Shown here: positions 35,576 through 42,914 of the stretch, piece after piece
Layout: each line of letters begins with the position of its first letter
Position numbering within the stretch: position 1 is the stretch's first letter
NCBI GenBank assembly: GCA_017428765.1
Contig: JAFRQF010000028.1
Span: 1 to 64,000, forward strand
Direction: 5' to 3'
Length of the DNA stretch: 64,000 nucleotides
DNA from: Erysipelotrichaceae bacterium
GTDB taxonomy: Bacteria; Bacillota_I; Bacilli_A; Erysipelotrichales; Erysipelotrichaceae
Position numbers and translations under genes: made by a program
The notes under the pieces: generated by a model
Told to the model about the DNA's origin: nothing
The model's database searches: none
Seen by the model: only the letters and a program-made list of their open reading frames with translations

Positions 35576-35619
35576 CAAAAATAAAGGTATCCCTCCTCTT
35601 GCCGAGAAAGCGATACCTT
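35576..35619 (-). promoter_or_regulatory. Hairpin with T run directly upstream of the ECF S gene
   Basis: On the minus strand AAGGTATC and GATACCTT form an 8-bp stem enclosing an inner CTC..GAG hairpin, then TTTATTTTTGGAGAAAAC leads straight into the ribosome site. It may be an attenuator for the S gene, or the terminator of the DUF3842 transcript placed close to the next gene. Confidence 0.45.
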
Positions 35620-35685
35620 CATGATATCGATCTGAATTTTTTCTTTAAAGACTTCTGTCTGAACGCCCTGCTTCTGCAGAACAGT

Positions 35686-36090
35686 TTACATTATATCACG
35701 GATCATCTTCAAAGCATCGTTTAATAATTCCGACGTCGATTTATCGGAAACGCCCGGAACAAGGACATCACACTTGTTCAACGGGATCAGGATCTTCACC
35801 GCATCGGACTGACCGACTGCCTTGGCCATCTTTGGCGATACTTCGCCTAAAAGCGCATCGGCAACGGCGATCCCGATCGGACCGATGATGACATCCGCTT
35901 CCCGGCAGGCGACAATGAAGGCATTCTCGCCAGTCGCCGCTTCATCCGCACCGCCCTTCAGCATATTGGCCGTTGCGGTCGAATTGGTGCCGATCGCTCT
36001 GACTGTGACATCCTTGAAACTATCCTTGATGGATCTGACCAGCTGCTTTCCGATATTGCCGCCCTGGCCGTCGATGACGATGATCTTCAT
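35686..36090 (-). CDS. DUF3842 family protein
   Basis: 134 residues from the ATG at 36088-36090. The N-terminus MKIIVIDGQGGNIGKQLVRS is a Rossmann-like loop (DGQGG) characteristic of DUF3842, a small Bacillota family with no proven function. Later blocks are RAIGTNSTATANMLKGGADE, NAFIVACREADVIIGPIG and LIPLNKCDVLVPGV. It starts eight bases after the upstream S component stop, so the two are cotranscribed; a link to vitamin uptake is plausible but untested. Confidence 0.85.
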   Translation of the reverse strand: MKIIVIDGQGGNIGKQLVRSIKDSFKDVTVRAIGTNSTATANMLKGGADEAATGENAFIVACREADVIIGPIGIAVADALLGEVSPKMAKAVGQSDAVKILIPLNKCDVLVPGVSDKSTSELLNDALKMIRDIM

Positions 36091-36098
36091 AAAATGTT

Positions 36099-36674
36099 TT
36101 ACTCCTTTGGAAGACGCGGTAAAAATGACTTGTACAGCGCTAAATACAGAATAACAGAAATGAAGACACACGCAACTGCATTGATCGCGGTCGAACCGGC
36201 CACCCAGGTCGCGATGATCTTTGCCGCTTCCTGCGGGATGCCTAAAAGATATTTTCGATAGAAGTAACCGACGATCGGATCGGCGACCACGTTGAAGCCT
36301 AATGCCGCGATTGCGGAAGTCGTCGTCACTAAGATGATATCTTTTCTTTCCGTCTTCTCTTTCAGACGGAAGTGATCCGCCAGAACACCGGCGATGAGAC
36401 CGATCATGAATTTCAATAAGAAAGTCTTCGGTGCCGAAGTGATGTAGCGGGGATCGAAGACATCGGCGATCGAAAGGCCGATCGCACCGGAGAGTCCCCC
36501 ATAGACCGGTCCTAAAAACCAGGCGGAAAGTACGACGACCGCATTGGCGATATGGATCGCTGTTGAAGTGCCGGCTGTGACCGGAATGGTGATCTTGCCA
36601 TAGGTGAAAGCGACGTAGTTGATCACCGCAAACATCGCCGTATAGACCAGTCTTCTTGTTTTATAATTTGTCAT
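36099..36674 (-). CDS. ECF transporter S component, probable vitamin B6 precursor type
   Basis: 191 residues with about six membrane segments. AGTSTAIHIANAVVVLSAWF, LGPVYGGLSGAIGLSIADVF and SAPKTFLLKFMIGLIAG match S components of ECF transporters. It diverges from a PdxR/MocR-type regulator (36766-38169), and direct GTACCAATT repeats lie between. Because PdxR regulators control vitamin B6 supply and often pair with PdxU-type S components, pyridoxal/pyridoxine uptake is the best guess. This is inference from context. Confidence 0.8.
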   Translation of the reverse strand: MTNYKTRRLVYTAMFAVINYVAFTYGKITIPVTAGTSTAIHIANAVVVLSAWFLGPVYGGLSGAIGLSIADVFDPRYITSAPKTFLLKFMIGLIAGVLADHFRLKEKTERKDIILVTTTSAIAALGFNVVADPIVGYFYRKYLLGIPQEAAKIIATWVAGSTAINAVACVFISVILYLALYKSFLPRLPKE

Positions 36675-36721
36675 CTGCCTTACCCCCTTTTGGATTCAAC
36701 TTTACAGTATCAGTATACCGT

Positions 36722-36765
36722 TTTACTTAAAAGTACCAATTTTGTATAATTTAATGGTACCAATT
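36722..36765 (+). promoter_or_regulatory. PdxR-type regulatory region with direct repeats and promoter
   Basis: GTACCAATT occurs at 36733-36741 and 36757-36765, 24 bases apart. A rightward promoter, TTTACT (36722-36727) and TATAAT (36745-36750) with a 17-base spacer, lies across them, so the first repeat is between -35 and -10 and the second at the start point. On the other strand TTGGTA within a repeat lies 16 bases from TATACT, a promoter for the S gene. The layout suits autoregulation and shared control. Confidence 0.65.
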
Positions 36766-38169
36766 ATGCTGACACTTGATCGTAACGACAAAGATCCCAT
36801 CTATTTTCAAATCTATCGACAGTTCAAGGAACAGATCATTTCCGGTGAACTGAAGACCGGCGAGCGTCTGCCGGCGACCAGAGCGCTGTGCCAGGAATAT
36901 CATCTCAGCCGCAATACCGTCCTATATGCCTACCAGCAGCTGGAATCGGAAGGTTTCATCTCTTCTAAGGTCGGATCTGGTTTTTATGTGGAAGAGATCC
37001 CTGAGTTTTCCCATGAAAATGACAGGGTTCCCATTTTCTTCTCATCGGAAAAGAAAGAAGCACTCACCTATGATTTCCGCTACGGAGCGCTTGAACCCAA
37101 CATTTATAAAACAAGTGCCTTCCGCCGTTCTTTGAAAGAGGCGATGAATGAACTTGAATCCAAGGCAAACCTCGCCAATGACGAACCGAGCGGTCTCTAT
37201 GGCCTTCGCGAGGCAATCAGTGAGTATCTGCTGCAGGCCCGTGATATGCATGTCCGCCCCGAACAGATCCTGATCACCGGCGGCCACCATTATTCGATCT
37301 CGCTTTTACAGAAAATACTTCCCGAGGATATCGATACCCTGTATATGGAAGAACCGGGACATGAAGACAGCTTCTCAACATTTCTTGAGGAAGGCTTTCA
37401 CATCGTCTCGATCCCGGTCGACGAAAACGGGATGAGAGTTGAAAAGATCGTTTCGCGAAACAAAGCGATCGCCTACGTCACCCCTTCCCATCAGTTCCCG
37501 TTGGGAGCCATCCTTCCGATCGGCCGAAGGCTATCGCTGCTCAAATGGGCAAAGGCATCCCGAAGCTACATCATCGAAGATGACTATGATGCCTCACTTC
37601 GCTACAAGGAACAGCCGATCCCTTCTTTGTTTTCTCTTGACCGGAACCAGAGCGTCATCTACCTGGGTTCCTTTTCCAAGACGCTGTCACCCGATCTCAG
37701 GATCTCCTACATCGTCCTGCCGGCAGATCTTGATCTGCATTCCTTCTCCGGTCTGATCTCTTCGCCGGTCTCTGTTCTGATGCAGCTGACCGTGGAAAAA
37801 TATATCCGCTCCGGCCAATACAAGAGAACGATCGCCCGGATCCGCAATCTTCTAAGAAAGAAACACAATAAGATCATTTCCTTTTTTAAAGAATGCTATG
37901 GCGATACGATCTCACTTTATGGTATCGGCGGCGGGACTCACTTTGTGATCTCTCTTCCCGTAAACATGAAGCAGGAAGAGATCATCGCTTTCTTCGCGGA
38001 AAGAGACATTGCCGTTTATCCGACGAAGAATTATTATCTTCAGAAAGAAATAGCTCCGGAGGGACTCATTCTGATCGGCTACGGCGGAATCCCTTTAGAC
38101 AGACTCGACGAACATCTTCTTCATCTGAAAACCGTGATCGATGAACTGATCGAAAACAAAACAGCCTGA
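36766..38169 (+). CDS. PdxR/MocR-family regulator (GntR HTH plus aminotransferase-like domain)
   Basis: 467 residues from the ATG at 36766. Residues ~1-70 are a GntR winged helix (DPIYFQIYRQFKEQIISGEL, RLPATRALCQEYHLSRNTVL). The rest is an aminotransferase class I/II fold that binds PLP through the lysine in YLGSFSKTLSPDLRISYIVL; TPSHQFPLGAILPIGRR is the conserved MocR segment. Such proteins sense PLP and control its synthesis or uptake. The predicted transcription start is only about 9 bases before the ATG and no ribosome site is visible, so translation may be leaderless or begin at the in-frame ATG at 36754. Confidence 0.9.
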   Translation: MLTLDRNDKDPIYFQIYRQFKEQIISGELKTGERLPATRALCQEYHLSRNTVLYAYQQLESEGFISSKVGSGFYVEEIPEFSHENDRVPIFFSSEKKEALTYDFRYGALEPNIYKTSAFRRSLKEAMNELESKANLANDEPSGLYGLREAISEYLLQARDMHVRPEQILITGGHHYSISLLQKILPEDIDTLYMEEPGHEDSFSTFLEEGFHIVSIPVDENGMRVEKIVSRNKAIAYVTPSHQFPLGAILPIGRRLSLLKWAKASRSYIIEDDYDASLRYKEQPIPSLFSLDRNQSVIYLGSFSKTLSPDLRISYIVLPADLDLHSFSGLISSPVSVLMQLTVEKYIRSGQYKRTIARIRNLLRKKHNKIISFFKECYGDTISLYGIGGGTHFVISLPVNMKQEEIIAFFAERDIAVYPTKNYYLQKEIAPEGLILIGYGGIPLDRLDEHLLHLKTVIDELIENKTA

Positions 38170-38182
38170 ATGGCTGTTTTGA
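38158..38182. terminator. Intrinsic terminator between pdxR and cysE
   Basis: AAAACAGCC, TGAAT, GGCTGTTTT; perfect 9-bp stem between convergent genes, overlapping the pdxR stop. Confidence 0.8.
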
Positions 38183-38184
38183 CT

Positions 38185-38949
38185 TTACAGGAATGTTTCC
38201 GGCGTATGTAAGATCATCGACCCGGCAGGAATGACCGAGTCATCTTTGATGAAAGTATCTCCGCCTAAGATCGTTGCGTTGGCATAGATGATGACACGGT
38301 TGCCGATGTTGGGGTGACGCTTGCCACCTTTTAACAGATTGCCATCCTCATCCTTGCGGAAGTTTCTGACCCCCAGCGTCACACCGTGATAGATTCGGAC
38401 ATGATCGCCGATCACTGCCGTCTCGCCGATCACCACACCTGTGCCGTGGTCGATACAGAAGGATTCACCGATCTTTGCCCCGGGATGGATATCGATCCCG
38501 GTCTTTTCGTGAACATGTTCGCTGATCAGCCTGGGCAGGATCGGCACATCGAGTTCGTAGAATTCATGAGCGATACGATGAAATAAGATCGCCAGAAAAC
38601 CGGGGAAACTCAGAATGATCTCCGTGCAGGTCTTTGCCGAAGGATCACCGTTGTAGATCGCCGTCAGGTCCTTGTAGACCATCTGCTGGATCTTGGGCAG
38701 GCGATCCATGAATTCATTGGTGATCCTTTGATAATCCAGGTCAACACGCAAGATCTGCCGGTTCAGGTCTTCACGGATACTGTTCAGCGTATCCGGTTCG
38801 GAGCTTCGCAAAGGGAAGTGTTCCGGGAAAAACAGGGAACGGATCCTGTTACATACCGAGACGATCTTTTCCGGTTCGATATAGAAGCGGTCAAGATCGC
38901 CGATGGTACTTCGGCCGGTCTGCAGTTCGTATAAAATATCCTTAATCAT
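38185..38949 (-). CDS. cysE: Serine O-acetyltransferase
   Basis: 254 residues from the ATG at 38947-38949, overlapping the cysK stop by eight bases. It makes O-acetylserine from serine and acetyl-CoA, the substrate of the cysK product just upstream. An N-terminal helical domain precedes the left-handed beta helix with hexapeptide repeats: IDIHPGAKIGESFCIDHGTG, VVIGETAVIGDHVRIYHGVT and PNIGNRVIIYANATILGG. The catalytic His/Asp pair is in CIDHGTG and the C-terminal tail is short. Tight coupling with cysK is textbook for cysteine synthesis, and both lie behind the Cys-rich leader. Confidence 0.94.
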   Translation of the reverse strand: MIKDILYELQTGRSTIGDLDRFYIEPEKIVSVCNRIRSLFFPEHFPLRSSEPDTLNSIREDLNRQILRVDLDYQRITNEFMDRLPKIQQMVYKDLTAIYNGDPSAKTCTEIILSFPGFLAILFHRIAHEFYELDVPILPRLISEHVHEKTGIDIHPGAKIGESFCIDHGTGVVIGETAVIGDHVRIYHGVTLGVRNFRKDEDGNLLKGGKRHPNIGNRVIIYANATILGGDTFIKDDSVIPAGSMILHTPETFL

Positions 38950-39877
38950 CACCAAACAGTGCAGTTGAAAGATAACGGTCACCGGAATCCGGCAGGATCA
39001 CCACGATGTTCTTTCCGGCGTTTTCTTCCTTCTTTGCCTCCTCGATGCCTGCCCAGAGAGCAGCACCGGAGGAGATACCGACCAGAAGGCCTTCCGTCTT
39101 GCCGAACATCGCTCCTGTCGATAAGGCATCTTCGTTTGCCACAGTGACCACTTTGTCATACACGGAAGTATCCAATACCTTTGGTACAAAACCGGCACCG
39201 ATGCCCTGGATCTTGTGGGGGCCGGCCTGTCCGCCGGAAAGGACCGGTGAAGAAGCCGGTTCCACGGCGATCACTTTCACATCTTCTTTCTTTTCTTTCA
39301 GATATTTTCCCGTACCGGTGATCGTACCGCCGGTACCGACTCCCGAGATCAGGATATCGACCTTTCCTTCCAGGTCCTCATAGATCTCGGGACCCGTTGT
39401 CTCATAATGGGCCATCCAGTTTGCGGGATTGTCGAACTGTGCAGGGATGAAGGAGTTTTCATACTCTTTCGCAAGTTCGTTCGCCTTTTCAATGGCACCC
39501 GGCATGCCCTTCTTGCCGTCGGAGAGGACGATCTTTGCCCCATAGGCACGGATCAGTTTCCTTCTTTCGATCGAGAAGGTCTCCGGCATGACGATGATGA
39601 CTTCATACCCAAGAGAAGTTCCTACGGCTGCCAGACCGATCCCGGTATTGCCGGAAGTCGGTTCGATGATGACGGAACCTTTCTTCAGGATGCCGCGTTC
39701 CTGCGCATCTTCGATCATCTTTCTGGCGATCCTGTCCTTGACCGAGCCGGTCGCATTGAGGTATTCCATCTTGCCATAGAGCTTTGCCTTAAGTCCGTAT
39801 TTGTTTTCGATGTGTTTGAGTTCCAGTAACGGTGTGTTTCCGATGAGTTCGGATACTGATGTTTTGATCTTGTTCAT
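38942..39877 (-). CDS. cysK: Cysteine synthase A (O-acetylserine sulfhydrylase)
   Basis: 311 residues. It joins O-acetylserine and sulfide to give cysteine using PLP. PLP lysine K47 lies in NATGSVKDRIARKM; the substrate loop is EPTSGNTGIGLAAVG; the phosphate-binding loop is SGVGTGGTITGTGKYL; the C-terminus is DSGDRYLSTALFGDD. AAGGAGAAAACAG precedes the ATG. It is the first full gene of the cysK-cysE operon, and a leader ORF with a transcription terminator lies 36-177 bases upstream. Confidence 0.95.
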   Translation of the reverse strand: MNKIKTSVSELIGNTPLLELKHIENKYGLKAKLYGKMEYLNATGSVKDRIARKMIEDAQERGILKKGSVIIEPTSGNTGIGLAAVGTSLGYEVIIVMPETFSIERRKLIRAYGAKIVLSDGKKGMPGAIEKANELAKEYENSFIPAQFDNPANWMAHYETTGPEIYEDLEGKVDILISGVGTGGTITGTGKYLKEKKEDVKVIAVEPASSPVLSGGQAGPHKIQGIGAGFVPKVLDTSVYDKVVTVANEDALSTGAMFGKTEGLLVGISSGAALWAGIEEAKKEENAGKNIVVILPDSGDRYLSTALFGDD

Positions 39878-39912
39878 TCTGTTTTCTCCTTTTTTTGTTT
39901 TGAAACGGCAAT

Positions 39913-39943
39913 AAAAAATCCGGGATCATGTCTCACCCGGATT
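39913..39943 (-). terminator. Leader terminator between the Cys-rich leader ORF and cysK
   Basis: AATCCGGG, an 11-base loop, CCCGGATT, then six T residues, on the minus strand, ending 36 bases before the cysK start. Its 5' arm ATCCGGGTG (39934-39942) is perfectly complementary to CACCCGGAT (40002-40010) inside the leader ORF, giving a mutually exclusive antiterminator. Confidence 0.85.
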
Positions 39944-39970
39944 ATGCCTGTCGATTCGAAACCAATAAGA

Positions 39971-40054
39971 TCACTGTATCTGAAAGGATCCCTGACGGCG
40001 CATCCGGGTGCATCTACAGATACAACAACAGTTTCTCATTTCATTTCTGTACAT
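39971..40054 (-). CDS. Cysteine-rich leader peptide, candidate cysteine attenuator
   Basis: A 27-codon ORF too short for routine calling. The ATG at 40052-40054 lies seven bases after AAGGAG, and the product carries NCCCICRCTR: Cys at positions 9, 10, 11, 13 and 15. It ends at TGA 39971-39973, 28 bases before the terminator that precedes cysK. Five Cys codons in seven, placed just before an RNA segment that can pair with the terminator arm, is the layout of a ribosome-mediated attenuator: slow decoding at Cys codons leaves CACCCGGAT free to form the antiterminator, so cysK-cysE is read when charged tRNA-Cys is low. The mechanism is inferred; the ORF, site and hairpins are seen directly. A promoter (TATAAT at ~40092) lies upstream. 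Confidence 0.75.
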   Translation of the reverse strand: MYRNEMRNCCCICRCTRMRRQGSFQIQ

Positions 40055-40124
40055 ATCCCGTCTCCTTTCGCCGTCTTATTGATTTGATTATATAACGATA
40101 TTTTTTATTTGTGCATTTTACTAT

Positions 40125-40469
40125 CTATACGATCGTCGTACAAAGTCCCATCTCGGCCTGCGTCGTATCCAGACGCGAGTACTGAATGGGGATCTGCTTC
40201 TCACATTCGATCTTCATGGCATATGGGACATCCTGCGGTACGCCGATGCCGTCTTTGTTTACGATCTTATCCATGCGGATATGAAGCGTGCGTTCCGCTG
40301 CCACTTCAACGGCAAATCCGTCGATCTTGTCCCTGTCTTCAAAATACAGCGTCAGATGGACCGTGATCTTTTCTTCATACGGATTGATCACGCAGACCGC
40401 TTCATGGGACGGATACAAGCCATTCCCGTGAGACGAATAAAAACCATCCGGGATATACTTTACAAACAT
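40125..40469 (-). CDS. ASRT-family protein (Anabaena sensory rhodopsin transducer-like)
   Basis: 114 residues. IPDGFYSSHGNGLYPSHEAV, then LTLYFEDRDKIDGFAVEVAA, ERTLHIRMDK and QYSRLDTTQAEMGLCTTI match the PF07100 family, best known from the Anabaena sensory rhodopsin transducer, a soluble beta-sandwich tetramer. No rhodopsin gene is present. In non-phototrophs the family is probably a carbohydrate- or ligand-binding protein of unknown role. It is separated from the C69 peptidase by a terminator and about 85 bases. Confidence 0.85.
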   Translation of the reverse strand: MFVKYIPDGFYSSHGNGLYPSHEAVCVINPYEEKITVHLTLYFEDRDKIDGFAVEVAAERTLHIRMDKIVNKDGIGVPQDVPYAMKIECEKQIPIQYSRLDTTQAEMGLCTTIV

Positions 40470-40522
40470 CTTTGCCTCCTTGTTTTTATATGATCTTAAC
40501 TATCTCTTTCTTTCATTATATG

Positions 40523-40551
40523 AAAAAAGGTCCCCCGTCAGGAGACCCTTG
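40523..40551 (-). terminator. Intrinsic terminator of the dipeptidase gene
   Basis: AAGGGTCTCC pairs with GGGGGACCTT on the minus strand around TGAC, followed by a T run. Confidence 0.7.
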
Positions 40552-40555
40552 TAAG

Positions 40556-42016
40556 TTAATTATCTGCGCGGTTGTAGGTACACTTCATATGTACGCTGGC
40601 ATCATGCAGGACTTTACCTAATGCCTTGGCCGTCTCCGCCTTTGCCATCTCACAGATCTTTTCATTGGCTTCATCGATCATTGTGAAATCTTTGGCCTTG
40701 ATCATCTTTGCGTCATATTCGTTGATCAGCTGGTGTCCTTTGGAAGGAACGGCCATCTGGTAGCGTTCGATCAGCTGGATGCAGGTACCGAAATTCGGAT
40801 CCGCCAGCGCACCAATGAGTCTGGAATTCCAGTAGAAGGTATCGGTCGAGACTTCCATGGTGGTACCTGACAGATACTTCGGGATGGAAGAGGTATGCGT
40901 GTATACCGGAACAACGGTATTGAACGGGTTGGCGCCGAAGCACACCCACTCGATGCCCTGTAATTCCTTCGGCATATAGCCTCTGATCTGTAAGACCGCC
41001 ATGACACCGGTACGGGAGATACCGATCGGACGGTAGATCCCCTTCTCCGGCAGATCGGCATGCTGGTAAGGATTGTATGGCGTTCCCTGGTAGTAGGAGG
41101 AAAGCACATATTTGACATCCTCGACCGTGATCTTCTTCTCGGCGTTCATCGACCAAGGGATATCGTCGCTTTGCGGAGTGAAGTCGGCATCCGGGCCGTC
41201 CCACTTGTAGGTCTTCGGGTTGAAGTAGCGTCCCATGAACCAGGCACGCGGCGTATTATAGACGTGGTCGGCATCGGAATGGGAACCGAAGACGTTGCGC
41301 GGATTGAAGACCTTGCCTTTGTTCAGATCGAGGTGATTGTCCTTGATGAACTTCTTCAGATCGGAAGAGCACATGTGGTACTTCTTATCGCCATAGGCAT
41401 CATTGAGATCGAAGGAATCGATACCGAACTGATTCGGCATGATGACATATTCATCATCCCTGACTCTCTTTGCGATCCAGTGGTGACCGCCGATGGTCTC
41501 CAGCCACCAGCATTCATCCTTATCGGCAAAAGCGATGCCGTTTGGCTCATATGTTCCGTATTTTTCCAGCAGCATTCCCAGTCTTTCGACACCTTCCCTG
41601 GCGCTTCTGATATATGGAAGTACCAGTACGACCAGATCTTCTTCACCGATACCGCCGGCCTTTTCCTTCTTTGAACCTTTCCTCTCCTCATAGACAACAT
41701 ATGGGTCAGCGCCTAAGACCAAAGGATTGGAAGTGATGGTCTCAGTCGCCGTCATCGCGACATTGGCTTCGTTGATGCCGTTGGCTGCCCAGATACCGTT
41801 TTTCGGATCGACGCTCGGTGTTGAGGTATAGCGAAGCGGATCGTCCGGCAGTTCGATGGTCAGATGGCCGATCTTGGACTTGTATTTGCGCGGCTGTTTC
41901 TTGGGATCGACGACGATGAGTTTTTTGACATCATAGAAACCGTCATCGTTCCTTGCGATCATGGTGGAACCGTCATAGGAGGCTTTTTTGCCTACCAGGA
42001 TAGTTGTACAGGACAT
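40556..42016 (-). CDS. C69-family dipeptidase (PepD-like)
   Basis: 486 residues of the Ntn-hydrolase peptidase family C69. The N-terminus MSCTTILVGKKASYDGSTMI supplies the catalytic Cys, expected to become N-terminal after removal of the first residues, and ARNDDGFYDVKKL and NGINEANVAMTATET follow the family pattern. These enzymes cut dipeptides in the cytoplasm; no signal peptide is present. It is followed 16 bases upstream by the alpha/beta hydrolase (42033-42782) on the same strand, so the two probably form one transcript. Confidence 0.9.
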   Translation of the reverse strand: MSCTTILVGKKASYDGSTMIARNDDGFYDVKKLIVVDPKKQPRKYKSKIGHLTIELPDDPLRYTSTPSVDPKNGIWAANGINEANVAMTATETITSNPLVLGADPYVVYEERKGSKKEKAGGIGEEDLVVLVLPYIRSAREGVERLGMLLEKYGTYEPNGIAFADKDECWWLETIGGHHWIAKRVRDDEYVIMPNQFGIDSFDLNDAYGDKKYHMCSSDLKKFIKDNHLDLNKGKVFNPRNVFGSHSDADHVYNTPRAWFMGRYFNPKTYKWDGPDADFTPQSDDIPWSMNAEKKITVEDVKYVLSSYYQGTPYNPYQHADLPEKGIYRPIGISRTGVMAVLQIRGYMPKELQGIEWVCFGANPFNTVVPVYTHTSSIPKYLSGTTMEVSTDTFYWNSRLIGALADPNFGTCIQLIERYQMAVPSKGHQLINEYDAKMIKAKDFTMIDEANEKICEMAKAETAKALGKVLHDASVHMKCTYNRADN

Positions 42017-42032
42017 AATGTTACCCTTCTTT

Positions 42033-42782
42033 CTATTTCATATAGAAATTATAGACCATTTCCTTAAAATCAGGCGCTTCATCATACACCTTATGGGAAT
42101 AGCCCTCGTAGAAATATGAATCACAGCCGATCTTGTCCGCCGTCATCTTCATTTCCTCGTAAGTAAACAGTTTATCCTTTTTCGAACCGACCAGCAGGCA
42201 GGGTATCCCGATCTTCTGCACCTTGTCGCTCAGATCAAAGCCCTTCACCGACTCCAGTCGGATGATCAGATCCTTCAGATTGTCATCGGAAAGATCCTTA
42301 TACATCGAGATCATGACATCGATGGATCTCTCATAGTATTCTTCCGTATAGACATCCTTCATATATCGGTCGATCAAAGAAATGATGTCTTTCTTCTTCG
42401 CATATTCCATCCAACGGAAGGCGCGGTTATCGTCGCCGACCTTGCAGACCGTCGAACATAAGGCGGCTTTTTTAAAATACTGCGGATGATCTATCAGCAG
42501 GTATTGGGCCATCATGCCGCCCAAAGAAGCACCGCAAAGATAGATGTCATTCAGTTCCAGTTCGAAGATCGCTTCCGCAACATCTTCCGACAGATCTTTA
42601 AGTCCGATGCCTTCCGGCAGGTCTTCTCTGTAGTCAAAAAGATAGATCGTGAAATCTTCGGAAAAGATCTTATAATCCGGCAGGATATTTCGCGGCATCT
42701 CTGAGATCGGCTGCAAAGTCAGCCCGGGCAGAAAGACCATCGTTTTAAGACCGTGTCCGAATTTCATATATTCTATTTTCAT
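42033..42782 (-). CDS. Alpha/beta-fold hydrolase
   Basis: 249 residues from the ATG at 42780-42782. FGHGLKTMVFLPGLTLQPIS is the oxyanion region, DIYLCGASLGGMMAQYLLI the nucleophile elbow (GxSxG with Ser), IPCLLVGSKKDKLFTYEEM the acid strand and FYEGYSHKVYDEAPDF carries the His. The substrate is unknown. First gene of a likely unit with the C69 dipeptidase. Some ribosome-site purines (GGAAAGGAC) lie ten bases upstream. Confidence 0.85.
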   Translation of the reverse strand: MKIEYMKFGHGLKTMVFLPGLTLQPISEMPRNILPDYKIFSEDFTIYLFDYREDLPEGIGLKDLSEDVAEAIFELELNDIYLCGASLGGMMAQYLLIDHPQYFKKAALCSTVCKVGDDNRAFRWMEYAKKKDIISLIDRYMKDVYTEEYYERSIDVMISMYKDLSDDNLKDLIIRLESVKGFDLSDKVQKIGIPCLLVGSKKDKLFTYEEMKMTADKIGCDSYFYEGYSHKVYDEAPDFKEMVYNFYMK

Positions 42783-42842
42783 AGGCGCGTGTCCTTTCCT
42801 GTTCCCTGTACAAATATTATATAGTATCAACGGTCAAATAGA

Positions 42843-42871
42843 TTGTGAATTTTATAACAAATGATTATACT
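42843..42871 (+). promoter_or_regulatory. fucO promoter overlapped by a Rex-like operator
   Basis: TTGTGA (42843-42848) and TATACT (42866-42871) are separated by 17 bases. The first 18 bases TTGTGAATTTTATAACAA resemble the Rex operator (TTGTGA-N6-TCACAA and the Clostridia form TTGTTAANNNNTTAACAA), with both TTGT and ACAA ends intact, so NADH-responsive derepression is likely. Confidence 0.65.
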
Positions 42872-42914
42872 AGTATTGTACATTAAATAAATCAATTATG
42901 GAGGGAATTATTTT

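Noticed and set aside
35620..35685. preQ1 or folate riboswitch upstream of the ECF S gene
   Set aside because: Neither the preQ1 tail sequence nor the THF core pattern was recognisable.
39878..40124. T-box or S-box riboswitch upstream of cysK
   Set aside because: No T-box sequence (GGGTGGNACCGCG-like) or SAM aptamer core was found; the Cys-rich ORF and hairpins explain the region better.
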